From Leucaena leucocephala (lineage: Eukaryota > Streptophyta > Magnoliopsida > Fabales > Fabaceae): DNA of 64,000 nucleotides. The notes beneath the pieces were generated by a model. It had not been told where the DNA came from. It worked only from the letters and a program-made list of their open reading frames with translations, and did no database searches. The stretch spans positions 8,625,501 to 8,689,500 of the forward strand of contig CM073560.1 in NCBI GenBank assembly GCA_037074615.1, given 5' to 3'. Below are positions 45,394-57,900 of this stretch, in pieces (positions within the stretch are counted from its first letter, which is position 1; each line of letters begins with the position of its first letter). Both the position numbers and the translations under genes were made by a program.

Positions 45394-45461
45394 TGTATCA
45401 ATGATGCCGTGAATGTTGCTGAAAGTGGGGGTATTTATAAATAAAGTTGGGTGGAAATGGA
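45394..45461 (-). repeat. LTR F, third piece
   Basis: Short remainder after H, with GGTATTTATA (minus-strand TATA box) at 45430-45439, as in LTR K at 62354-62363. It ends abruptly about 20 bp past the box, against Athila gag sequence. Confidence 0.7.
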
Positions 45462-46677
45462 AGGAGCTTTGATTATAGCCTTACCTAAATTTCATGGTTT
45501 TGCATGAGAATGTCCACATCGCCACTTACAAACCATTCATATGATCTGCTCTTCGATAAAGCCTCCAATTACTACATTGGATGACATCTTAAGGAGGTGC
45601 TTCCATTTCACTATAGAAGGGAATGCTAAGGAGTGGTTATATAATCTGCCAACTCATTTCTCAACTCTTACATGGGATCAGTTGAAGTCAACATATCTAG
45701 AATAGTTCTTCCCAGCCTCAAAGACTACTCAGATGAAGAATGAGATTACAAATATTCTGTAATAGGATGGAGATTCATTACATGAATATTGGATGAGATT
45801 TATCAATTTGTTGGCTCGATGTCCCCATCACAACATCATGAAGGCTGATTTAGTAGACATTTTCTTTGATGGTATACTTCCTCACAATAAGGTGTCCTTG
45901 AATGCAGCAGCAAATAGATCTTTAAGAGATAAAACTCCACAAGCAAGTTGGGAGTTATTCTAGAAAATGGCTAATGAAGACTATCAGACTAAAAATCCAA
46001 GAAGAATGCCCACATCATCTTTGGGTAATTCAAATAAGATTTTAGCAGAAATAACAGCTCTAGGAAACCGAATGGAAAAGATGATGAATTTAATTGAAAG
46101 AGAGCTATATTCTACAAAGCAAGTTCATGTAGTAGGAACCTCACAAGCACTAGTTATAGGATGTGAGTCATAAGGTTCAATAATGCATGCTACGAGTACA
46201 TGTGATAGACAGTATGAAGAAGTAGCAACAATGTATCAAGGGAGAGACCATCAATACGAAGAGAGATCCATACTCTAACACATACAATCTGGGCTGGAGA
46301 GACCACCCAAATTTTAGGTGGGGGAGTGGGGAAAATAGGCCAAATCAATTCCAAGGAGGTGGTGCTTCCTCAAGCAACTACCAAAGTAATGCAAGGTTTA
46401 TTGTTCTAACTCACCCTAATGCTTTAGTGGCATCAAGACCAGATAAGACTTCTCAGTTGTTGAAGAGCATGGCGGCACAGATGAACAACATGGAGTATAG
46501 AAGGACCAATATATACAACAAGCTCAAAGAGAATAATGATCAATTCACCTCTATAGCTTTAATTCTTCAAAGTATGCAGAAGAATAATATAGATGTGCAT
46601 AGGAAACTTGAGGAGTTAAGTTCTAAGAATACAAATATTACAAGTCATTTAACTCAAGTTTCCAATATAGTGAGTGA
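45462..46677 (+). pseudogene. Athila-type gag of element I, decayed
   Basis: Begins inside the capsid region (ALPKFHG) with no 5' LTR or start. It follows H gag closely (THFSTLTWDQLKSTYLE, MRFINLLARCPHHNI, KADLVDIFFDG) and carries many stops, mostly TAG/TAA/TGA where H has Gln, Trp, Gly or Cys codons. One TAG at 45961 is shared with H. The C-terminal frame 46427-46720 (SRPDKTSQLLKSMAAQMNNM) runs into the LTR of J. Confidence 0.88.
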
Positions 46678-49600
46678 TGAAACATCCTTCCCTTCATATG
46701 TCTTAGGGACCATTCAGTAGCATTTAGAACCACTTTCAAGGTCATTGAAGTCCAATTCCCCAATCTGGAGTTTTACTCTTATCGAGTACTATTCACTTGA
46801 AAATTCCAGATGAGTGACCTGACTTAGAAAAATCATAACTAATTCTAGAAACATCAAAATGAAGTGGTTCCAATTTCTACATGAAGCTAACTCACTTATC
46901 TTTCAGGGAAAAATAATTCGTTGACCATTCGTTGACCGAGTCCGCGCCAGTCAACGTTTCAACTTTACTGTTCATCCAGCGTTTTTCTCCTGAATCCAGC
47001 ATTCTGGTCCCAACTTTGATAATTTATATCTCCTTGTGTAGACATCCAAATGATACATTTTATATATAAAATTAAATATTGGTATGTCTACTATCTACCA
47101 TAAAAATTTCGAACATTTATCCATCCATTTACTATTTTTAACTATTTATCAAACATTATCATGTCACCACGTGTTACTGTTCACAGTGGTAATTTCCAGC
47201 AATCAACTTTGCATACATATGCATACATCCATCATATATCAGTCAAACATGCCAAACAACAATTATTATTAATTAATAAGTTGTTTTACATCTGGCCATG
47301 TACATAAATTCTCATATCTCTATTGCATCTTTTCCTGCCTGAAGTCCGGCAGCATAACCGCTACGCTTCATCTGTACAAAGAACTGAACCGTACTGATTC
47401 GGTAATCCCCTTATGAGAACTACCATTCTATGTAGTACCCAGGAAAGACTAGATGAACCGGCTAGGTCCACTCACTTCTAGCCTCCTTAGACAGCACTAC
47501 GTACACAGTACTTCTCATATACTGATGTTCAGTCTTTACTTCGGCAGCATAACGGCGTCTCTTAAAATTCCCAAAATTCATTTCGACATAACCTCCCCTG
47601 TAATGGGATATTTATTGGGATGAGATTCGGGGGAATCTCAGTAGCAACAATCATAACAATATATGTAATGCAGAGTGACAGTGCTTGCTTGTGATTGTGT
47701 ACAGATAAGTATGCTGCGTGCTTCCATGCTTAATAACATATGATCATAGCATTACAGCAGAGCTTCAGACATAACATATAAGACAACAATCCAACCAAAC
47801 AATAGCACAACAAATCACAAAGCCATTACATAAAAGCTAGGATTAGTTACTACCTCAAAGGCTCAGCAGAGCTCTACTATCTCTATTCTGCTTCCAGCTC
47901 CGCCAGAACTTCCTTTCTTTCTTTCTTCCTCTCACTTTCTCTCTCTAGCACCTCCTCCTCTCTCTAAAATGGGCTCTTGGCCATGCATAATGAATGGCAA
48001 GGGGGGTATTTATAACCTCTTCCAATGGCAATCTCGTAATTTCCATGAACTTTGATCCTGCGGTCCTGGTTTTTCCTGGATTTTCCTATTTTCTTTAATT
48101 CCTCCTTTACTGCATCATGCATGACATCATTGGGACACCTCACCAGGACACCTCAGCGCCACATTTATCACATGTCTGAAATCCTGGACACCTCAGCAGC
48201 TGACTCAGCATGCTGACTCACCGGTCCAGTCTCTTGCCTCGTAATACATGTCCTCAACTTTTTCTTCTGCCTTTATGTTGGCGCCATGTGTCATCTTACT
48301 GGAACCTGTCACGCCTTCCAATGCTATCCAGATAAATCCAGGACTTTATCTGATCGCCTCCTCGGTTATCGTGCCGACCGAGTAACTTTACTTTATTGAA
48401 ACAACATTAAAATAGTATTTTAATGCCACTTTTTCCCACATACTTCATGGGCTACGTTTTTGGGCTCTGGGAATGTTGTCTTGGATCCTGATCAAGCCCA
48501 AGTACTCTGATGGCTCGATTCCCAAGAAACAGCCCTTGGCAAATTACCAAAATGCCCTTGGGTGCCCTTTCTTGTACTATTTTAACCCTAAGGGTAAAAT
48601 CATCATTTCATACCCTTCTGTACTCTGTCAGGGTATATACTGACTCTCAGTAACTTTATCTGTATGTACCTTGGCTCCTGGGCCTGTTCAGAATTACCAA
48701 AATGCCCTTCATTTATCTGTTACCCTTTTATACAACACAGGGGCATTTTCGTAATTTCGCACTTTTCCGGGGTTCTGCCGGACACTGGCCCACCTATCAG
48801 TCCAAGTGTCTTACTGGGCCTCTGTTGGCGCCATTATTGGGCCTTTCTGGGTCCAATACCTTCATGGCACGCATTACGAGGAATCTTCCCCCCGTTAATA
48901 ATTATTGAATATTTATCTATTATTCACCGTTTATACACATATCCGGACACCGGCTCCTTCTGTCCGAAACACAAGCCTGCGGTGTTCAGGCATCCCTGTG
49001 AGTCATATCAGTCATCTGACTGAGGTCATCCGAACTCATTCAGTCCCCTTTCAAATACCGATAAATCTCCCTATCGGATCCCCGGAGGCCTCACACTCCC
49101 GTCTGGATTTTCTAATATGCGAATAACTTTTTCTACAGGCCTCCTATCGGTATTCTGTCAGTTTCCCGACATCCGCCCCATAAGGACGTATCATCCTGTA
49201 TTTTCTCACCTAGATCTGAATTCTAGGATATCCGGTATGAATTTTTATAACTTTTGGACGATCAGTCCATTTCTGGCTATCTGGAGTCTTCAAAAATTCC
49301 TGTATTAAGCCAGATTACTGAGCGTCACTTGCTCTCTCTACCGGTGAAATCTGGGACTGAAATGCTTTCGGACAGTCCAAACCACTTCCGACCTGACTTT
49401 CTTTAATTACAATTTAGCCCCAGGGAACTTTTCTTCTTTTCATTTAAGTCCCTTTTTACTTGGCTAAAATTACACTTAAGGACCCCACATTTTTGTCTAC
49501 TTTCCTTTTTGGCCTTAAAACTTTCCATAATTGCACTTAAGTCCTTTCAGTTCCTTTACTAGGTCTAGGGCATTATTGTCTTTTCATATTTTACCAGAGT

Positions 49601-50273
49601 ATTCTCTGGCCCTGGTCAACTATCCAGATACCCCTTCTTGACTGTCTAACCTTTAGCCAAATGTCCAAAATACCCTTTACTCATTCTTCAGTTATTCTAT
49701 AACATAAGGGCATTTTCGTCATTTTGCACATTTTTCCCGGACACCGGCCCCTCTTACCACTGAACTGGTATTATGGGCTTGGGCCTTCCCTGGTGTCACT
49801 ACGGGCCTTAGACAACACTGTATGGCCTCTGGCCATAGTCCGATCATCTCTATTCGGACTGTCTTTCCTTTACCGATTATAACTGTAAATTCCCATATTC
49901 GGGAATTTTTACAGAAAAATCGGGACCTCAAATCAAAATTCTGTGACTCCTCATTCAATCCGGAATCCTTTTCTCTATCTCCCGGTATTTTCAGATATTT
50001 TATCCGGACCGGGCTGTTTTGGCCTGAAAAAGCACTCACGCGCACACTTTTCCAAAATGATCATTTTACCCCTGGTCATATTTCTAATTCTTTCATACAC
50101 CTAGAGACCTCATATGCACATTTCACAGTTCAGTGAAATGATCAGCATAATTTTCTCTATTTTCTGGCAAAATATGGTACTCATCGGCCACCAGTCCGAT
50201 CTTTCCCATAATTACGATTATGCCCTTGAATTCTCCTTCTGGCATCTCTAGGCCTAAAAATTGGGGTGTTACA
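46678..50273 (-). repeat. Element J 3' LTR
   Basis: Minus-strand start TGTAACACCCC at 50273, end GGATGTTTCA at 46678. TATA box at 48005-48014. The open frames in it (for example 48664-49023) recur in the other LTR only because the LTRs are nearly identical, and they have no protein-like features. Confidence 0.95.
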
Positions 50274-50290
50274 TTTCTACCCCCCTTAAA
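50274..50290 (-). promoter_or_regulatory. Polypurine tract of J
   Basis: The minus strand reads AAGGGGGGTAGAAA directly before the 3' LTR, as in element A. Confidence 0.9.
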
Positions 50291-53186
50291 ATAAATTTCG
50301 TCCTCGAAATTTACTTGGCATCTTAGTCAACGATCCTGGATATAGCTCTTTTGTATATCCTTTCCTGGTTTTTGACTAAGGCTTGGGGCATTCATCCTCT
50401 TATACTTATGGACAATTCATTACACTTGTGAGTAGTGTCCATTTCTTTCATATCTTATTCCGCAGAATTCTGATGTAATTCTGGGGTCTACTTCACTCTT
50501 CTTACACTTTGCTAATCTCTCAGGAGAGATATTGTTCTTCTGACTTTCTTTCTCCTGATACGAGATCATAACCCAGATAACTTCTCTGACTTTTCTTAAC
50601 TGTTCTCATAACTTCATGCATCTATGCCAAACCTTTGTGGCATTTGCACTTTCTTATCCCTTCTTAGGGCTTACATATCATTAGGCTACTCTTGCCTTAG
50701 CACCTTTCAATTTAACGTGCTACTGAGTTAGGGCTAGATTACTCTTTGTATAGCTTTAGGCCCTAGCAATCTCTTTCTTATAGAACTACGTTCTATCTTT
50801 GCTTTGCCTTAGACCCTCTTCTCTAGGTCTCTCTGGCCTTTTATTACCATTTCCTTTAGATCAGAAAATAACTCTTCATTATCCACATCATTATCTAGGC
50901 CTATAGTTCCTTACAGCTCAGTCGCCCTTACAGCTATGGTTCTTCTTAACCATTCTTAGGGTCGACTTCAGGGAATATTGAAGACTGTGTCTGGGGTAAG
51001 AGCAAATACCTTTCCTAGGGATGTCCGCATTCTTAGGCAACCTTTTGCAAAGTGGCCTTCCACCACAACTACTTTGCCCTACTCGACATTCCCATGTGCC
51101 ATGGCTCTTTCCACCACATTGACATCTCTGCTCTCCAATCTGATCATTACCTTGATCAGTCCCTTGTCTGAATTATCGCCTCTTTCTTTTGCTATTGGCT
51201 TTACAACTTGAGCTACCTCCTAGAGTGCTCTTAGCCAATGCTTTTCTCTTTTCAACACATAGAGGATTCTGTTCTTTACTTCTCAGGCATACTTCTACCA
51301 AACTTTGAATATCAGTACTCAGCCTTGGACTCTGTCTTTGCTAAGGGAAAGCTAAGTTTAGTCTGTATATTAGAGGCTACCTGAGAAAACCATTATAAAA
51401 TAATTTCTCTGGGTGAGTTTATCAACTAGTGAAGCTTCCTCACCTTAACTTCGTCTTTGGCATTCATCTTCCCAAAGAGATACTACATTGTACTCATATC
51501 TCATGGCTCATTACTTTCCTTAGGCTAGGTCTAACTGCGACCTCGGGATCTAACTACAATCAACCGTTAGCCTTTTCAGAATCTAACTGCGACTCTGAAG
51601 CTGTTAGGATCTAACTGCGACCCTGGAGCCATGCTAGGATCTAACTGTGACCCTCCAGAATCTAACTGCGATTCTGTTGTACTGTATATCTCCCGAAGAT
51701 ATTAAACCAACAGACTAAGTTATAAGGTTAACTGCTTCCACCTGTTGATAACTCCATAAATAAACATTTGAAAAATTTTATAGCCTCATATCATTTACCC
51801 AGACTTTACTTACTTCCTCTTTTACTCAGGAGTTCCTTCTCATCTTTCAACCTGTGCTCTAACTGTAAGCCATTTGAACTATGCTCTAACTGCGAGCATT
51901 CTACATCAGATCCAACTCTTATCTGAAGAGTGATCTATACTCATCTGAATCTAGCTCTATCTGAGAGCCATCTGTTTCAGATCCAACTCTTATCTGAAGA
52001 GTGATCTAGAAACAATCCATTTACCGTTATCTGTATACCATTCCGCTCAATAGAAATGGCCCTGAGTACTGTATTCACAAGCTTATAGAAATACCTGAGT
52101 AACCTCAATCATAATTCATATCTGAGTAACCTCAATCATACATCATGTCTGAGTATCATATCATAACTTATCGTCCCATAACTGAGACTATCTATCATCC
52201 TCAATACATTCATATCATATCATATCATATGGTATGGGAGCAACATACTTTCTCATAACTTTCTTATCTCATATACGTACTCATATATACTCTACCCTGC
52301 ATGTACTGCAAAAGGGGAGTATCCATTCATCATAGCATACTCTAACATGCATGTCATCCTTTGACAACTGCAAGGAGATGCAACTATCACATCTTATGGC
52401 ACATAAGCCATATCATCATCATATTTTGCTCAACCATCCATTGACATCATAATAATCTAAGTAAGCCTCAAACGTATTTCCCTTTATCACATTATTTTTC
52501 AGATTATCACCTGATCATACTATCTATCGTATTATCTGTCAGATTATCAATCACATAATCAGGATCTGACAAGCACATCTGTCTATCTTACTTAGGCTGC
52601 CACACTACCCTCTTACCAGGGTATAGACTCAACCCTTCACTACTTTATCTTACATAAGGAATAGGGGAGTCACTTTATCTCTTAACTGTGGCTACCTCTT
52701 TACTATCTTTCAACTTCTCCTATCTTTCCATCAGTCCTAGTCTATTCTTGACCGGACTATGGTTCCTTATTAGCCTTTCATTTGATCCTTAATCCTCATG
52801 GATCTCATTCATCATCTTTCACTATTACTTCTGTTCTCTAGGGTATTCTCCCCTAGGTCTACTACTTCTTTGTGATGGAATCCCTCTGCTCAGGGAACAT
52901 TGAGCTCTTTATCTATTACCCACCACGTCTCTCACCTTAGGCCATGTGCTAGGATCATTCCTGGGCAAATCTCAATCTAACTTTTAGGTCTTCTATTCAG
53001 AGCAGCTGAATAAAACCCCTGCAGCGTAGATCTACTCTTAGTTATCACATAGAGGATCTACTTTTTCACATTGTCTTAAACTGATCTTTCGTACCTCAGT
53101 ACCTTTGTACTGTCTAGCTTATCATATGCTATACCAATCCTCTAGCTGGTGGACTTCAGCGAGTTTGGTACTGTCATTCATATGGC
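50291..53186 (-). mobile_element. Element J non-coding internal region
   Basis: 2.9 kb where pol would be expected. I find no pol motif on either strand. It contains the hairpin array (51526-51899), short degenerate repeats around 52030-52230 (GAGTAACCTCAATCAT and ATCATATCAT units), and tracts shared with C and E. This is the structure of a large retrotransposon derivative. Confidence 0.8.
51526..51899. repeat. Hairpin array with constant TAACTGC core, copy in J
   Basis: At least seven units in the form arm-TAACTGC-arm. Examples: AGGTC/GACCT at 51526, TCAGAATC/GACTCTGA near 51585, AGGATC/GACCCT at 51606 and 51635, CAGAATC/GATTCTG at 51656, ATGCTC/GAGCAT at 51881-51899. Arms within a unit match each other while arms of different units differ. 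Further hairpins with other cores (CAGAT/ATCTG, GCTCT/AGAGC) follow to about 52010. Confidence 0.8.
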
Positions 53187-53445
53187 CTCTGCTATATTTT
53201 GTTGTGACCTGAGAACTGCATAGTCACAACTCACATGCTCTGCGACTTTTAGTCGCCACCGTCGCACACTACTCGTCACAACCTGGCATCTCTGCGTCCT
53301 TTAGTCACGACCTATCTCTCATAACATTGTGACCTGGACTCCTTTGTACACTGGTCGCGTACTGCAATATTACTCATCGCGACCTGAGGTCTTCTTACGT
53401 CACAACATCAACTTATCTGTACATATTAGTCGCGACATATGACCC
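53187..53445 (+). repeat. GTCGCGAC doublet modules in J
   Basis: Modules at 53187/53201/53223, 53238/53252/53275, 53290/53304/53326 and 53354/53376, plus a single palindrome near 53433. Spacing is the same as in Athila H. The CTCTGTG block reads on the plus strand, antisense to J. The array lies just downstream (in J's sense) of the gag remnant. Confidence 0.9.
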
Positions 53446-53629
53446 CTATTCTCTACTTCCTACTTTTAAAACATGTAGTCATACTCATCCTCATACAACG
53501 GCAACATACTAGGTATAGGGTAGCTCAATAGTATGCATACTAGACAATATAATCCAATCCAATACAGGATTTATCCGTTCATTAGCCAGTGGAAACAGAA
53601 CACAAATAAACTCGTACCTTAATTTGGCG

Positions 53630-54550
53630 CAGGCAACTTTCTTATCTCGTTGCCAGTCAGGGTATATATTCTTCCCTAAGTCGGGTATCTTTCGCCTGTT
53701 GTGTTCTGTGGACACTCCCTGGCATAATGTCCATACTTTCCACACCTATAGCGTAACCCTTGACCTACTGGACAAGGCCTCATACCATGGTCTCGACCAC
53801 AGTTCCTACATTCATTAGGCCTTGGTTGCCTACTAACTTCTCTTGGCCCACTACCTGGCCTACTTCCCTGTTCCTTATTAATTTTTGACCCATATGCTGG
53901 CCCATTTCTCTTCTTACTGTTCCTTTTCAAGGAACCTGGTGGCATCACTTTCAGTGGTACTGATGGAGTAAGCTCACTCTTTTCTGGTTATTGCACATTC
54001 CTTTGTAAACTGCCAGCTGGGTCTTTCTTTCAATGGAACATTCTAAAACCTTAAAGATTTTCTCTAACTAGCTTACCCAATCCTCAGCTACTTGAGTATC
54101 AAAAGTCCCTTCAACATGGGCAGATTAAACTTATGGAATCGTTCCATCCATGTTTGCAGACTTTCCTGGTCATTATCATTTCCTATAGACCTCTGATGTC
54201 TATTCATTCCAGTCTGCTCATGATTTGGCTGAGGTTCAGGTTCTATACCATTCTCTAGTACTACCTCCTTCCCAGACTGCTGTAATCTTGCAACCGCAGC
54301 AGCAACTGCCGTAGTGATAGCAGAATCTCGCTCTTGATCTTGGCGAGCCTGGGCTGCCCGTATCTCATCGTGACTTATGACTTAACTTATTGTAACTTGG
54401 ATATCTGGCATCCTCACTATAGTATCTGGTCACAACACGAACCTCGAGCTACTCTTTGCAGCTTCCTCAGTCCTAAACTGATCAACTTCTGTCTCTATCC
54501 ATAGAGGAAACTGCTTCTCAAACATTATTCTGCTTAGTCCAGCCATATTG
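53630..54550 (-). pseudogene. Gag remnant of J
   Basis: The minus strand begins near MAGLSRIMFEKQF, passes a Glu/Gln/Ala-rich part, and continues to WMERFHKFNLPML and LEKIFKVLECSIE, equivalent to the capsid region of the intact element. It ends with CRNCGRDHGMRPC and a second knuckle RYRCGKYGHYAREC, whose first Cys has become Arg. Stops and frame changes lie between these parts. The open piece 53676-53948 covers the knuckles. No protein could be made from it whole. Confidence 0.8.
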
Positions 54551-54764
54551 TGTTAATAAACACGAGACCTCGACTGTATCGGCTGACTAAGATTAGCCCA
54601 TCATAATCATATCCTTCGCAAAACTATAAAGCTCGGGATACAGCCTCATTCATCTGGGTGTCACTGTCTTCTGTCTAAACCTTTTCAAGCAGTGAACACC
54701 ATCCCTATATCATACTCTAGGGAGAGGACCACTCAAACTTCTCATTTGTTTAAGGAATCAAACT

Positions 54765-54913
54765 AACTAAACCAGAGCATCACTGAGCCAGAACCTTCTG
54801 TTCTATGTCAGAATCTTATGCTCGGAGCCAGAACCCTTTGTTCTGTGCTATCCCTATTCTGTACTAACACCATAAATTATCTGTTCAGAGCATTTCCTAA
54901 GCCAGAATCCTTT
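54765..54913 (-). repeat. Repeated leader next to J primer site
   Basis: The minus strand has about three to four degenerate units like CAGAACAAAGGTTCTGGCTC, each resembling the bases just after the primer site (CAGAGCAAAGGATTCTGGCT). E has the same arrangement at 16990-17090. Confidence 0.6.
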
Positions 54914-54925
54914 GCTCTGATACCA
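54914..54925 (-). promoter_or_regulatory. Primer binding site of J (tRNA-iMet type)
   Basis: The minus strand reads TGGTATCAGAGC, three bases inside the 5' LTR end. Confidence 0.93.
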
Positions 54926-54928
54926 AAA

Positions 54929-57900
54929 TGAAACATCCTTCCCTTCATATGTCTTAGGGACCATTCAGTAGCATTTAGAACCACTTTCAAGGTCATTGAA
55001 GTCCAATTCCCCAATCTGGAGTTTTACTCTTATCGAGTACTATTCACTTGAAAATTCCAGATGAGTGACCTGACTTCGAAAAATCATAACTAATTCTAGA
55101 AACATCAAAATGAAGTGGTTCCAATTTCTACATGAAGCTAACTCACTTATCTTTCAGGGAAAAATAATTAGTTGACCATTCGTTGACCGAGTCCGCGCCA
55201 GTCAACGTTTCAACTTTACTGTTCATCCAGCGTTTTTCTCCTGAATCCAGCATTCTGGTCCCAACTTTGATAATTTATATCTCCTTGTGTAGACATCCAA
55301 ATGATACATTTTATATATAAAATTAAATATTGGTATGTCTACTATCTACCATAAAAATTTCGAACATTTATCCATCCATTTACTATTTTTAACTATTTAT
55401 CAAACATTATCATGTCACCACGTGTTACTGTTCACAGTGGTAATTTCCAGCAATCAACTTTGCATACATATGCATACATCCATCATATATCAGTCAAACA
55501 TGCCAAACAACAATTATTATTAATTAATAAGTTGTTTTACATCTGGCCATGTACATAAATTCTCATATCTCTATTGCATCTTTTCCTGCCTGAAGTCCGG
55601 CAGCATAACCGCTACGCTTCATCTGTACAAAGAACTGAACCGTACTGATTCGGTAATCCCCTTATGAGAACTACCATTCTATGTAGTACCCAGGAAAGAC
55701 TAGATGAACCGGCTAGGTCCACTCACTTCTAGCCTCCTTAGACAGCACTACGTACACAGTACTTCTCATATACTGATGTTCAGTCTTTACTTCGGCAGCA
55801 TAACGGCGTCTCTTAAAATTCCCAAAATTCATTTCGACATAACCTCCCCTGTAATGGGATATTTATTGGGATGAGATTCGGGGGAATCTCAGTAGCAACA
55901 ATCATAACAATATATGTAATGCAGAGTGACAGTGCTTGCTTGTGATTGTGTACAGATAAGTATGCTGCGTGCTTCCATGCTTAATAACATATGATCATAG
56001 CATTACAGCAGAGCTTCAGACATAACATATAAGACAACAATCCAACCAAACAATAGCACAACAAATCACAAAGCCATTACATAAAAGCTAGGATTAGTTA
56101 CTACCTCAAAGGCTCAGCAGAGCTCTACTATCTCTATTCTGCTTCCAGCTCCGCCAGAACTTCCTTTCTTTCTTTCTTCCTCTCACTTTCTCTCTCTAGC
56201 ACCTCCTCCTCTCTCTAAAATGGGCTCTTGGCCATGCATAATGAATGGCAAGGGGGGTATTTATAACCTCTTCCAATGGCAATCTCGTAATTTCCATGAA
56301 CTTTGATCCTGCGGTCCTGGTTTTTCCTGGATTTTCCTATTTTCTTTAATTCCTCCTTTACTGCATCATGCATGACATCATTGGGACACCTCACCAGGAC
56401 ACCTCAGCGCCACATTTATCACATGTCTGAAATCCTGGACACCTCAGCAGCTGACTCAGCATGCTGACTCACCGGTCCAGTCTCTTGCCTCGTAATACAT
56501 GTCCTCAACTTTTTCTTCTGCCTTTATGTTGGCGCCATGTGTCATCTTACTGGCACCTGTCACGCCTTCCAATGCTATCCAGATAAATCCAGGACTTTAT
56601 CTGATCGCCTCCTCGGTTATCGTGCCGACCGAGTAACTTTACTTTATTGAAACAACATTAAAATAGTATTTTAATGCCACTTTTTCCCACATACTTCATG
56701 GGCTACGTTTTTGGGCTCTGGGAATGTTGTCTTGGATCCTGATCAAGCCCAAGTACTCTGATGGCTCGATTCCCAAGAAACAGCCCTTGGCAAATTACCA
56801 AAATGCCCTTGGGTGCCCTTTCTTGTACTATTTTAACCCTAAGGGTAAAATCATCATTTCATACCCTTCTGTACTCTGTCAGGGTATATACTGACTCTCA
56901 GTAACTTTATCTGTATGTACCTTGGCTCCTGGGCCTGTTCAGAATTACCAAAATGCCCTTCATTTATCTGTTACCCTTTTATACAACACAGGGGCATTTT
57001 CGTAATTTCGCACTTTTCCGGGGTTCTGCCGGACACTGGCCCACCTATCAGTCCAAGTGTCTTACTGGGCCTTTGTTGGCGCCATTATTGGGCGTTTCTG
57101 GGTCCAATACCTTCATGGCACGCATTACGAGGAATCTTCCCCCCGTTAATAATTATTGAATATTTATCTATTATTCACCGTTTATACACATATCCGGACA
57201 CCGGCTCCTTCTGTCCGAAACACAAGCCTGCGGTGTTCAGGCATCCCTGTGAGTCATATCAGTCATCTGACTGAGGTCATCCGAACTCATTCAGTCCCCT
57301 TTCAAATACCGATAAATCTCCCTATCGGATCCCCGGAGGCCTCACACTCCCGTCTGGATTTTCTAATATGCGAATAACTTTTTCTACAGGCCTCCTATCG
57401 GTATTCTGTCAGTTTCCCGACATCCGCCCCATAAGGACGTATCATCCTGTATTTTCTCACCTAGATCTGAATTCTAGGATATCCGGTATGAATTTTTATA
57501 ACTTTTGGACGATCAGTCCATTTCTGGCTATCTGGAGTCTTCAAAAATTCCTGTATTAAGCCAGATTACTGAGCGTCACTTGCTCTCTCTACCGGTGAAA
57601 TCTGGGACTGAAATGCTTTCGGACAGTCCAAACCACTTCCGACCTGACTTTCTTTAATTACAATTTAGCCCCAGGGAACTTTTCTTCTTTTCATTTAAGT
57701 CCCTTTTTACTTGGCTAAAATTACACTTAAGGACCCCACATTTTTGTCTACTTTCCTTTTTGGCCTTAAAACTTTCCATAATTGCACTTAAGTCCTTTCA
57801 GTTCCTTTACTAGGTCTAGGGCATTATTGTCTTTTCATATTTTACCAGAGTATTCTCTGGCCCTGGTCAACTATCCAGATACCCCTTCTTGACTGTCTAA

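Noticed and set aside
48664..49023. 119-codon open frame present twice (also 56915-57274)
   Set aside because: It lies in the J LTR, and its conservation is just LTR identity. The peptide has no domain-like pattern, and the homologous stretches of A and E are not consistently open.
53676..53948. CCHC zinc-finger protein as a host gene
   Set aside because: It is the gag knuckle region of element J, in place between the J LTRs, with damaged neighbours and one lost Cys.
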